Shown here: piece after piece, positions 1 to 6,299 of the stretch | Position numbering within the stretch: the stretch's first letter is position 1 | Layout: the number at the start of each line of letters is the position of its first letter | Assembly (NCBI GenBank): GCA_009924735.1 | Contig: RFQZ01000031.1 | Coordinates: 1-32,852 of the forward strand | Direction of reading: 5' to 3' | From: Flavobacteriia bacterium | GTDB taxonomy: Bacteria; Bacteroidota; Bacteroidia; Flavobacteriales_D; Crocinitomicaceae | DNA: 32,852 nt | Notes under the pieces: model-generated | Databases searched by the model: none | What the model saw: the letters and a program-made list of their open reading frames with translations, nothing else | Told to the model about the DNA's origin: nothing | Position numbers and translations under genes: made by a program

Positions 1-722
1 GTGGACAATACAAAAGCGGTTTTACCCATACCTGGTCTCGCTGCAATGACAATCATGTCTGAGCGCTGCCATCCTGAGGTAATCTTATCCAATTCCACAA
101 AGCCAGAAGGGATTCCTGAAACGCCGTCCGAATTGCTTCGCGCTTTTTCAATCTCCTCAATGGCATCTTTAACTACCTTTGACATGGTGTTCACCTGCTT
201 GGTCATGTTGTTCTCTGCAATTTGAAACAATCCAGATTCTGCTTGATTCAGTAAATCAAACACATCTTTGGTATCGTCGTATGCGTCTCTAATGATTTCA
301 CTGCTGATCCTTATCAATTCTCGTTTGATGTACCTTTCTGATATAATCCTTGCGTGGTATTGAATGTGCGCTGAAGAAGCAACCCTGTTGGTTAACTGGG
401 AAACATACCCTGCGCCACCTGCTGCCGCCAACTCACCGTTTTTCGCAAGACGTTCGGTAACCGTGACCAAGTCAACAGGACTGGTAGCGGCAAATAAATC
501 CAAAATAGCCTTGAAAATATATTGGTGTTTGGGGTCGTAAAAACTTGCTTCATGGAGGATGTCAATGGTCTCATTCACCGCATTGCGTTCCAACATCATA
601 GCGCCTAAAACCACTTGTTCTAAATCTACCGACTGAGGCGGGATTCTCCCTATCTCATTGGAGATTAGGGTGCCGATTTTAGCGCGCGCAGAAGGTTTGC
701 GTGATGTTTCGTTGCTTTCCAT
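1..722 (-). CDS. dnaB: Replicative DNA helicase DnaB (N-terminal 240 residues, runs off window)
   Basis: The minus-strand frame opens with ATG at 722-720 and stays open to the window edge. The first part matches the DnaB N-terminal domain (around residues 20-125, including 'DLEQVVLGAMMLE' and 'PVDLVTVTERLA'). After a linker comes the start of the RecA-like ATPase domain, with the Walker A motif RPGMGKTAF close to the window edge. DnaB is the hexameric helicase that unwinds DNA at the replication fork. The family is usually about 450-520 residues, so roughly half the gene lies outside. The N-terminus and Walker A leave little doubt about the family. It is transcribed away from nth with an 85-bp gap that holds a Bacteroidota-type -7 box. 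Confidence 0.93.
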   Translation of the reverse strand, partial: MESNETSRKPSARAKIGTLISNEIGRIPPQSVDLEQVVLGAMMLERNAVNETIDILHEASFYDPKHQYIFKAILDLFAATSPVDLVTVTERLAKNGELAAAGGAGYVSQLTNRVASSAHIQYHARIISERYIKRELIRISSEIIRDAYDDTKDVFDLLNQAESGLFQIAENNMTKQVNTMSKVVKDAIEEIEKARSNSDGVSGIPSGFVELDKITSGWQRSDMIVIAARPGMGKTAFVLS

Positions 723-764
723 TGAAGGTTTATTTGAGGATTGTGTGTTGGAATAATTCCAATT

Positions 765-772
765 CAAAAGTA
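765..772 (-). promoter_or_regulatory. Candidate -7 promoter box of dnaB
   Basis: On the minus strand this reads TACTTTTG, a match to the Bacteroidota -7 consensus TAnnTTTG, about 42 nt before the dnaB ATG. I see no convincing TTG -33 element at the usual distance, so the call rests on the -7 box and position alone. Confidence 0.4.
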
Positions 773-807
773 TGAATAAGTTAATAATATTATGGAAATG
801 TTAATAA

Positions 808-1452
808 CTATTTTAAGCCTGCAATCGCTTCTTTTGTACCGATTTTCATAGTTATATAATCCACTTCTTTTTTTGGACTTCGTGCCGGGGAGTATTCCCT
901 TCCATAAAAGATGATCTGCAAATGAAGTGCATTCCATGTATGTTCAGGGAAGAGGATTTTCGCATCTTTTTCGGTCTGCTCAACATTTTTTCCTGACGTC
1001 AATCCCCAACGAATCATGAGTCGATGAATGTGGGTATCAACGGGAAAAGTTGGAATGCCAAAGGCTTGTGCCATGACCACACTTGCGGTTTTATGTCCCA
1101 CACCCGGCAATGCTTCCAAAGCTTCAAAGGTATTGGGCACCTCCCCGTTATGGTGTTCCAATAGCAATTCAGAAAGCCGGTGAATGGCCGCAGATTTTTT
1201 GGGAGAAAGTCCACAAGGTTTAATGATTTCGCGAATGCTTTCAACCGACAATTGTACCATTTTCTGGGGCGTATTTGCCAAGGCAAACAGCGCCGGTGTT
1301 ATTTGGTTCACTCGTTCATCTGTACATTGTGCGGACAGAAGTACCGCAATCAGTAAGGTGTATGCGTCGCTGTGGTCTAACGGAATTGGGGTTTTTGGAA
1401 ACAGGCGTGCCAATTCTTCAATGACATACTTCGCTTTTTCTTTCTTTTTCAT
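808..1452 (-). CDS. nth: Endonuclease III family DNA glycosylase lacking the Fe-S cluster
   Basis: This is a base-excision-repair glycosylase/AP lyase acting on oxidised pyrimidines. The helix-hairpin-helix motif LPGVGHKTASVV carries the catalytic lysine (about K121), and VDTHIHR carries the catalytic aspartate (about D139), matching K120/D138 of E. coli Nth. The C-terminal region that normally holds four cysteines for a [4Fe-4S] cluster reads GREYSPARSPKKEVDYI and has none. I recall this loss from Flavobacteriia Nth proteins, so it is probably lineage-typical rather than damage. The start chosen is ATG at 1452, giving 214 residues, because it forms an ATGA overlap with the stop of the upstream J-domain gene. 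In-frame starts at 1458 and 1509 are possible but would extend further into that gene. Confidence 0.9.
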   Translation of the reverse strand: MKKKEKAKYVIEELARLFPKTPIPLDHSDAYTLLIAVLLSAQCTDERVNQITPALFALANTPQKMVQLSVESIREIIKPCGLSPKKSAAIHRLSELLLEHHNGEVPNTFEALEALPGVGHKTASVVMAQAFGIPTFPVDTHIHRLMIRWGLTSGKNVEQTEKDAKILFPEHTWNALHLQIIFYGREYSPARSPKKEVDYITMKIGTKEAIAGLK

Positions 1453-2315
1453 GGCCATTGTCCTAAAGTTAAAATGGAAAAAATCCTTAAGTGAAATACC
1501 AAAAAACACAGAAGAATCAATGTGGTCACATACATGCTAAGCCATGAGCCCAAAACCATTAAAACGTTGTGTTTACGCACAAATACAATGAAGATGGATA
1601 AAACCAAAAATGCCACAATTACCCCCCTTACCCAATAAAAATTAAAGTGAATTTCAATGGGATTGGCTTTTCCTGCCCATTCATGCGAGACAAAGGCATT
1701 TTGCCTACAGATTTTTGTTTGGTACAGTGTGATTTCTGGCTGCTTGTCAAATGCATTCGGTACATAATTCGCGATGAATAAGGTATGCCCTTTTTGGGTG
1801 TGAACCTCATGCAAGTATCCTGCGCCTACGGTTTGATATCGCGTTAGGTTGTAACTTGAAATGCGGTCTTGTACCGGGATCTTTTTTGAGAATTCATCGA
1901 TGGTCAGGCAAGTAAGCACCAGAAAAGAAACCACCGCGACGATGTATTTGAATCTCATCTTTTTTCCGGTAAGCAGAGAATGGTAGAAGTTGTTAAGTTC
2001 ATATTCTTGTTCTTTGCGCATTCTTTCGTAACGCTCCCAAGCTTTTCGGTGAAAATCAGTGTGGTTGACATTTGGATTTGATGAAGGGTAATTCGCGCGC
2101 GCATTGAACTTCGGGGTTTCTTGAAAATCTTTCTTCAGAATGCGTTCATAGGCATCCAAAATACGTTGAAAAGTTTCTGTAGCCGCAGGGTCTGGATTTT
2201 TGTCGGGGTGAAATTCTTTAGCAAGCGAACGAAATTTTTTCTTAACCTCTTCATCACTGCTTTGATTGGGCAATCCTAAAATGTTATAGTAGCGTGTTCC
2301 AGGCATTTGCGTCAA
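1449..2315 (-). CDS. J-domain membrane protein (DnaJ-like co-chaperone)
   Basis: The protein has 288 residues. The N-terminal J domain (about residues 8-60) contains YYNILGLP and the HPD motif at 36-38 that stimulates DnaK-type Hsp70 ATPases. A charged linker follows. Three hydrophobic helices lie at about 123-140, 228-246 and 252-277, with a domain of roughly 85 residues between the first and second. No Gly/Phe-rich segment, zinc-finger cysteines or DnaJ C-terminal domain is present, so this is a class III J protein that probably recruits DnaK to the inner membrane; its client is unknown. The start overlaps the end of menE by 32 bp. A second ATG at 2306 (MPGTRYY) is equally plausible. The stop overlaps the nth start as ATGA, implying translational coupling. 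Confidence 0.8.
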   Translation of the reverse strand: MTQMPGTRYYNILGLPNQSSDEEVKKKFRSLAKEFHPDKNPDPAATETFQRILDAYERILKKDFQETPKFNARANYPSSNPNVNHTDFHRKAWERYERMRKEQEYELNNFYHSLLTGKKMRFKYIVAVVSFLVLTCLTIDEFSKKIPVQDRISSYNLTRYQTVGAGYLHEVHTQKGHTLFIANYVPNAFDKQPEITLYQTKICRQNAFVSHEWAGKANPIEIHFNFYWVRGVIVAFLVLSIFIVFVRKHNVLMVLGSWLSMYVTTLILLCFLVFHLRIFSILTLGQWP

Positions 2316-3294
2316 TCGTTTCCTGCATTTTAACTCTGTCTATTTTTCCATTTTCAGTTTGTGCAATAAAATCAACCGCTTGGTAAACCCTTGGGATTTC
2401 ATAATGGTTAAACAGTTCGCTGTCAATCAAGTCTTTTCGTTTCGGTAATTGTGATTTGTCAGTAATCACCAAAGCGGTCGTTTCACCAAAAAGTGCATGC
2501 TCCGCAGAAGTAATCATGTAGTCTCCGGAGATTAATTTACCCAAACGCTGTTCAAGGTTTTCAGGATGTACTTTAATTCCACCAGAATTGATGGCAAAGT
2601 CTGAACGTCCAATAAAACGAAACGTAGAAACGTCTAACAATTCCACAATGTCAGTGGTGACAAGGGTTGTGTTTAACAATTGAGGCGCGTGGATGGCTAA
2701 ATTCCCTTCTTTTGTACTGAAGGTAACACCGGGAATGGCGTGGTAGGGATTGTTACTTGACCCGTTGATATGGCGAATGGCTACATGGGAATAGGTTTCT
2801 GTCATCCCATACGATTGATAGGCATTTTTCCACAGCAGTGCGATTTTTTCTTCCAAATCCAAGGAAATGGGTGCGCCTCCGATAAGGAAGGTGCAGTCTG
2901 TGTGAAGGGTTGATCCCGATGCGAGGTGTGAGGCAGCTTGTGCCGGAACCAGGGAAATAAAGTCTATGTTTTCGACGACATCTTCCAAGGGGTTTTGACA
3001 CAAAGGGAGGATGTGCAATTTCATTTTACATTCCATGGCACGAACGATCATCATTTTACCGGCGATGGTATCGCAAGAAAGCGCAAGGGCAGCGTTTTGG
3101 CCGGATTTCAGACTGAAGAAAGCAATTGTTTTTTGGGCAGATTTTCGCATTTTTGATTTATCCAAACGAATGGTTTTCGGCGTACCCGTGGAACCGGAGG
3201 TATGGCAGACAATAAAATCCTCGGCATTGTTCCATTCGTGAAGAAAGGCATCGACTTCAGGTTTTCGTCTTATCTCGTGATAAAAAATTTCCAT
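2284..3294 (-). CDS. menE: O-succinylbenzoate--CoA ligase-like AMP-binding enzyme (MenE)
   Basis: This adenylate-forming enzyme has the phosphate-binding loop TSGSTGTPK (32-40), the adenine motif YGMTETYSH (162-170), the hinge motif GRSDFAINSGGIKV (229-242) and the C-terminal catalytic lysine in NGKIDR (about K317). At 336 residues it is much shorter than typical acyl-CoA synthetases, as expected for the compact MenE of Bacteroidota, which lacks much of the N-terminal domain. MenE activates o-succinylbenzoate with CoA in menaquinone synthesis. No other men gene is present here, so the substrate assignment rests on size and lineage; another small acyl-CoA ligase cannot be excluded. It begins 3 bp after the stop of the dnaX tau frame and overlaps the J-domain gene. 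Confidence 0.75.
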   Translation of the reverse strand: MEIFYHEIRRKPEVDAFLHEWNNAEDFIVCHTSGSTGTPKTIRLDKSKMRKSAQKTIAFFSLKSGQNAALALSCDTIAGKMMIVRAMECKMKLHILPLCQNPLEDVVENIDFISLVPAQAASHLASGSTLHTDCTFLIGGAPISLDLEEKIALLWKNAYQSYGMTETYSHVAIRHINGSSNNPYHAIPGVTFSTKEGNLAIHAPQLLNTTLVTTDIVELLDVSTFRFIGRSDFAINSGGIKVHPENLEQRLGKLISGDYMITSAEHALFGETTALVITDKSQLPKRKDLIDSELFNHYEIPRVYQAVDFIAQTENGKIDRVKMQETIDANAWNTLL

Positions 3295-3297
3295 GTA

Positions 3298-3914
3298 TTA
3301 ATATTCAATGTCTAAATTAAATCGATTTTTCAAGGTGTGAATGTTCGGATTTTTCCTCGCCATGGCTTGAAATTTATCTTTTCCAGTGACAGGTTTTTGC
3401 ACTTCCGTAGGGTTGTCGATGACGTCAAGTTTGATTTCTAAAAATCCATTTCTAAGGCTCTGTCTTAAAAAATTAACATATTCTTGAAGGATCGGTCGGA
3501 TGTATTCTACTTGTACCTGGTTGTCTAAGGTTAAGGTTATCGTCTCATCGTCCAACAATGGATCGCGTTTGATCAGCGCGTGGAAAAAGGTTTCCTTGCC
3601 CGCTTCTCTTACTTCATGGGCATATTGTCGCGAAAACTTTTTGAGGTCACTGAGCGAAACCACTTCCCTGGGTAGGTTTCCGACAGGTTGAGAGGTCTGT
3701 TTTCTTTGTGCCTCCATCTCGGATTTGATGCTGATGGTATTTGTTGATTCCGCCACGGGCGTAGGGGCCTGCGTAGAAGGGATTTTTTTGACGACTTCCT
3801 GGCTTTTTACGGCCTCCAAAGGAGCTTCAGGCTTGTTAGTTCCTTGTACAGGCTTTCGCAAAGATGCCGGAGAAGGCAAAATGTCAATGGGATCCGTTAG
3901 GGATTTTTTTTTTC
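3298..3914 (-). CDS. dnaX: DnaX tau-specific C-terminal extension, read in the -1 frame
   Basis: This open stretch follows the A10 run in the -1 frame. It begins K-S-L-T-D-P-I-D, passes a Pro/Ala/Ser-rich linker, and ends in a folded region of about 110 residues containing VSLSDLKKFSRQYAHEV and LDNQVQVEYIRP. A flexible linker followed by a compact domain fits the polymerase-binding part of tau. It has no ATG of its own near the junction (the first candidate, at 3879, is a TTG), so it is best read as the 3' part of dnaX. Joined through the A10 run, the full protein would be about 571 residues, a usual DnaX length for Bacteroidota. Whether the joining happens by ribosomal frameshifting, polymerase slippage, or is an artefact of a miscounted homopolymer cannot be told from one sequence. 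Confidence 0.75.
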
Positions 3915-5012
3915 GGATTCCTGTTGAAGGGATCCTAATTCCAAAAGGGCAACTTCGAGGAGTAACCTAGCATTTTTGGAGGTCTTGAATTGTGTGTCTG
4001 CCTTACTCAAAGCGAACAAACCACGAACAATTTGGTTCCTTTCCCACGCTTTGGATTGTTCTATGTACTTGTTTTGTACCGTTTCTGAAATGTCTAAAAT
4101 GGGAAGGGTTCTTGGGTCTTTGGCAATCAATAGGTTTCTAAAGTGATCTGATAGTCCTTGTAGAAACATTTGTCCATCGAATCCTTTTTCCAAAATCGTA
4201 TTGAGTTCGAGCAGCGCGGCGGAAAGATCTTCCTTTTTCAAGTGGTCTAGCAAATTGAAATAATGCTCATAGTCCAATACATGCAAATTGTTTAGCGTAC
4301 TGTCATAGGTAATGTTGTTGCCTGTAAACGACGCAATTTGGTCGAAAATAGACAAGGCATCCCGCAAGGCTCCATCTGACTTCATGGCTATTAAATGTAG
4401 GGCTTCCATTTCAGCGGAAATGCCTTCTTTTTCAGCGATGCTTTGAAGGTGGTTGGCAATGTCGGATACCTTAATTCTGCTGAAATCAAATATTTGACAA
4501 CGCGAGAGAATGGTAGGAATTATTTTGTGTTTTTCCGTGGTGGCAAGTATGAAAACAGCGTATGGAGGCGGCTCTTCGAGCGTTTTAAGAAAGGAATTAA
4601 AGGCGCTGTTCGAGAGCATGTGTACCTCATCGATGATGTAAATTCTGTATTTCCCAAGCATAGGTGGGATGCGCACCTGCTCAATGATTGCACGAATGTC
4701 ATCCACGGAGTTGTTGGATGCGGCATCAAGTTCATAGATGCTTAAAGAGTTACCTGTTTTGAACGAAAGACAAGATTCACATTCGTCACATGCCTCTTGT
4801 ATGTCTGAAAGTTGGAAGCAATTGAGTGTTTTTGCCAAGATACGCGCAGTAGTCGTTTTACCTACGCCCCTGGATCCACAGAATAAAAAAGTTTGTGCCA
4901 AATGATGATTCTTTATGGCATTTTTCAACGTGGTCGTAATGGACGCTTGTCCAATCACCGTATCAAAAGTTTGGGGCCTGTATTTTCTGGCAGAGACTAC
5001 AAAATCACTCAT
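3897..5012 (-). CDS. dnaX: DNA polymerase III clamp-loader subunit DnaX, gamma-length product
   Basis: The 371-residue frame encodes domains I-III of DnaX, the ATPase motor that loads the sliding clamp. It shows Walker A GSRGVGKT (46-53), the zinc-binding cysteines C65, C75, C78 and C81, the Walker B motif IIDEVHM (126-132) and the sensor SRC (170-172). The frame reaches a run of ten A residues and stops two codons later (AAT CCC TAA). The reading frame one base back continues without a stop into the tau-like extension at 3298-3914. The in-frame product therefore resembles gamma of E. coli or Thermus, and tau would need a -1 shift. The start ATG at 5012 lies 4 nt after a TAGCTTTG box. Identification as DnaX is secure; the two-product reading is inference. 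Confidence 0.9.
   Translation of the reverse strand: MSDFVVSARKYRPQTFDTVIGQASITTTLKNAIKNHHLAQTFLFCGSRGVGKTTTARILAKTLNCFQLSDIQEACDECESCLSFKTGNSLSIYELDAASNNSVDDIRAIIEQVRIPPMLGKYRIYIIDEVHMLSNSAFNSFLKTLEEPPPYAVFILATTEKHKIIPTILSRCQIFDFSRIKVSDIANHLQSIAEKEGISAEMEALHLIAMKSDGALRDALSIFDQIASFTGNNITYDSTLNNLHVLDYEHYFNLLDHLKKEDLSAALLELNTILEKGFDGQMFLQGLSDHFRNLLIAKDPRTLPILDISETVQNKYIEQSKAWERNQIVRGLFALSKADTQFKTSKNARLLLEVALLELGSLQQESEKKNP
3904..3913 (-). other. A10 slippery run at the dnaX gamma/tau junction
   Basis: On the coding strand ten consecutive A residues are read in frame 0 as GAA AAA AAA AAT, followed by CCC and the stop TAA. Slipping back one base, or adding one A during transcription, yields the open tau frame. 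An AGGA sequence lies a few bases upstream of the run, at a position comparable to the Shine-Dalgarno-like stimulator of E. coli dnaX. Thermus dnaX uses an A9 run and E. coli uses A-AAA-AAG at the same place in the protein. I see only a weak downstream hairpin (TGCC/GGCA, 4 bp). Confidence 0.6.
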
Positions 5013-5016
5013 CGAA

Positions 5017-5024
5017 CAAAGCTA
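5017..5024 (-). promoter_or_regulatory. Candidate -7 promoter box of dnaX, directly before the start codon
   Basis: The minus strand reads TAGCTTTG, an exact fit to TAnnTTTG, and only 4 nt separate it from the dnaX ATG. If functional, the transcript would begin at or next to the start codon. No clear TTG lies at the -33 distance. Confidence 0.4.
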
Positions 5025-5047
5025 CACTTTTTAACTATTTCACTCGA

Positions 5048-5444
5048 TTAAAAAAAACAAATTGTTGAAAAAAACAATTCATCGGTGCGACGATTACCAG
5101 AAGCAAAGGTCACATTGTCATAATCTATGTAGCACATGAAGGCATTTCCCAAGTGGTCAAAACCCAGGGAGACATCCGCAGAGGAATAGGAGGGGACAAG
5201 GTGTGATTGGGAAACGGGCTGGGTCCAACTGGTGCCTCCGTTAAAAGAAACAGATGATTTGATGACGATTTTTTGGTCCATTGGTATCCCATCCAAGCGG
5301 CAACCAAATGCTGCGGATTTAAGGGATTGTGGGTGAGATAGGGTTCTCCTTCAAAAATGGCCGCGTTCGATACTTCCAAATTGTTTTGCGCAAAACCTAA
5401 GAGAGGAATCCAAAAAAGCAAAGCAAAAAAAAAAGTGTTTTCAT
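5048..5444 (-). pseudogene. Broken sialidase/BNR-like secreted protein gene
   Basis: The ATG at 5444 overlaps the stop of the TraB-family gene as ATGA. The start encodes MKTLFF..., but a T10 run at 5425-5434 puts the ribosome into a frame that stops after 15 codons. With one more T the signal peptide reads on to LLFWIPLLGFAQNN. A second shift at an A6 run (5269-5274) separates '...HLVAAWMGYQWTKK' from 'IVIKSSVSFNGGTSW'; one more A joins them. The combined protein has the GEPYLTHNP and S-x-NGGTSW signatures of sialidase-like beta-propellers, but ends after about 130 residues where several hundred would be expected. Two frameshifts plus a missing C-terminus suggest a decaying gene. Homopolymer sequencing errors or phase variation at the T10 run are alternatives for the frameshifts, though not for the missing end. 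Confidence 0.65.
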
Positions 5445-6298
5445 GGCGCCTTCATTGAAATTGGGGTGACCTGGTATCCTTTCTGTTTCAGAAGATTTAT
5501 TACGCCACTGTCTCCAGAAAGGTGTCCTGCTCCCACGGCAATAAAGGTGGGCTGTGATTTTATTTGTTCTTCGATGATGGGAATCCAATTGCGGTTTCTT
5601 TTGTTCAGTAAGTTTTCCGTAAAATCAGGGAATGAAGCGGATTCTTTGGTGATCAATCCATAGAGTTTATCTAAATCTTCAGCCAAGTAGGATTGCAACA
5701 TCTCGTCAAACAACATGGGTTGTCCCAACTCATCCATGAGCATGTCAACCTGGTCTTCAATGCTGACTGTGTTTATGGTTTGAAGTTGGGCTTGAATGGA
5801 TTCGAGTCCTAAGGTTTTCTTTTGCTTCTTTTTTGCCATGTTGTTAAATTCCATTTCATAGGATTTGCTTTTCTTCATTTCTTTTTGAAGCAATAGACTC
5901 GAGAAATAGAACGGTTTCAGATGTGCGTAACGCTCAAATTTTTTGTCGGAATAATCAAGTGAATCCTTGCAATAGGAGACCAAACGTTTATATTCTTCTG
6001 GTGTCATGACATCTTTCAAGGTCTTTCCTCCCGGCAGCAATGTTTCCTGTGCCATTTTGATTTTGTCGGATAAGGAAAGGTTTAAGTCTACTTCCATTGC
6101 AAGCGTCAAGCAAGAATCAAAGGCTTGTTGCAACCTCGGTTGAATCTTAAAATCTTTCTTGGGCATAAGATGAATCGTTCCATACAAGTAGGAAGGAGGG
6201 GTGCCTGGTTTGCCTTGAATGCTATACAATAGTTGGCCGAAACCTGCGAAGTGGATGCCCAGTAACAATACCAAGGCAAAACTTTTCGTTGCTGACAT
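5441..6298 (-). CDS. TraB/GumN family secreted protein
   Basis: The 285-residue protein starts with a signal peptide (about residues 1-21, ending GFGQ). The family motifs are visible: YLYGTIHL with the GxxH-type signature (GTIH at 40-43), AMEVDL near 70, KKTLGLESIQAQ in the middle, and the C-terminal FIAVGAGHLSGDSGVINLL. TraB/GumN proteins (TIKI-like superfamily) include metalloproteases that use the conserved GTIH and GAGHL histidines with acidic residues; those residues are present here. The activity in bacteria is mostly uncharacterised. It starts 1 bp after the stop of the inactive M16 gene and overlaps the broken sialidase-like gene, so it belongs to a protease-rich secreted operon. Confidence 0.85.
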   Translation of the reverse strand: MSATKSFALVLLLGIHFAGFGQLLYSIQGKPGTPPSYLYGTIHLMPKKDFKIQPRLQQAFDSCLTLAMEVDLNLSLSDKIKMAQETLLPGGKTLKDVMTPEEYKRLVSYCKDSLDYSDKKFERYAHLKPFYFSSLLLQKEMKKSKSYEMEFNNMAKKKQKKTLGLESIQAQLQTINTVSIEDQVDMLMDELGQPMLFDEMLQSYLAEDLDKLYGLITKESASFPDFTENLLNKRNRNWIPIIEEQIKSQPTFIAVGAGHLSGDSGVINLLKQKGYQVTPISMKAP

Positions 6299-6299
6299 G

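Noticed and set aside
1184-1540. 118-codon plus-strand open frame
   Set aside because: It is antisense to nth and the end of the J-domain gene and shows no domain features.
3890-3940. Paired GGATCC and ATCCG/CGGAT sequences around the dnaX A10 run as a stimulatory stem
   Set aside because: The pairing would place the slippery run in the loop and is short; stimulatory structures normally lie downstream of the slip site.
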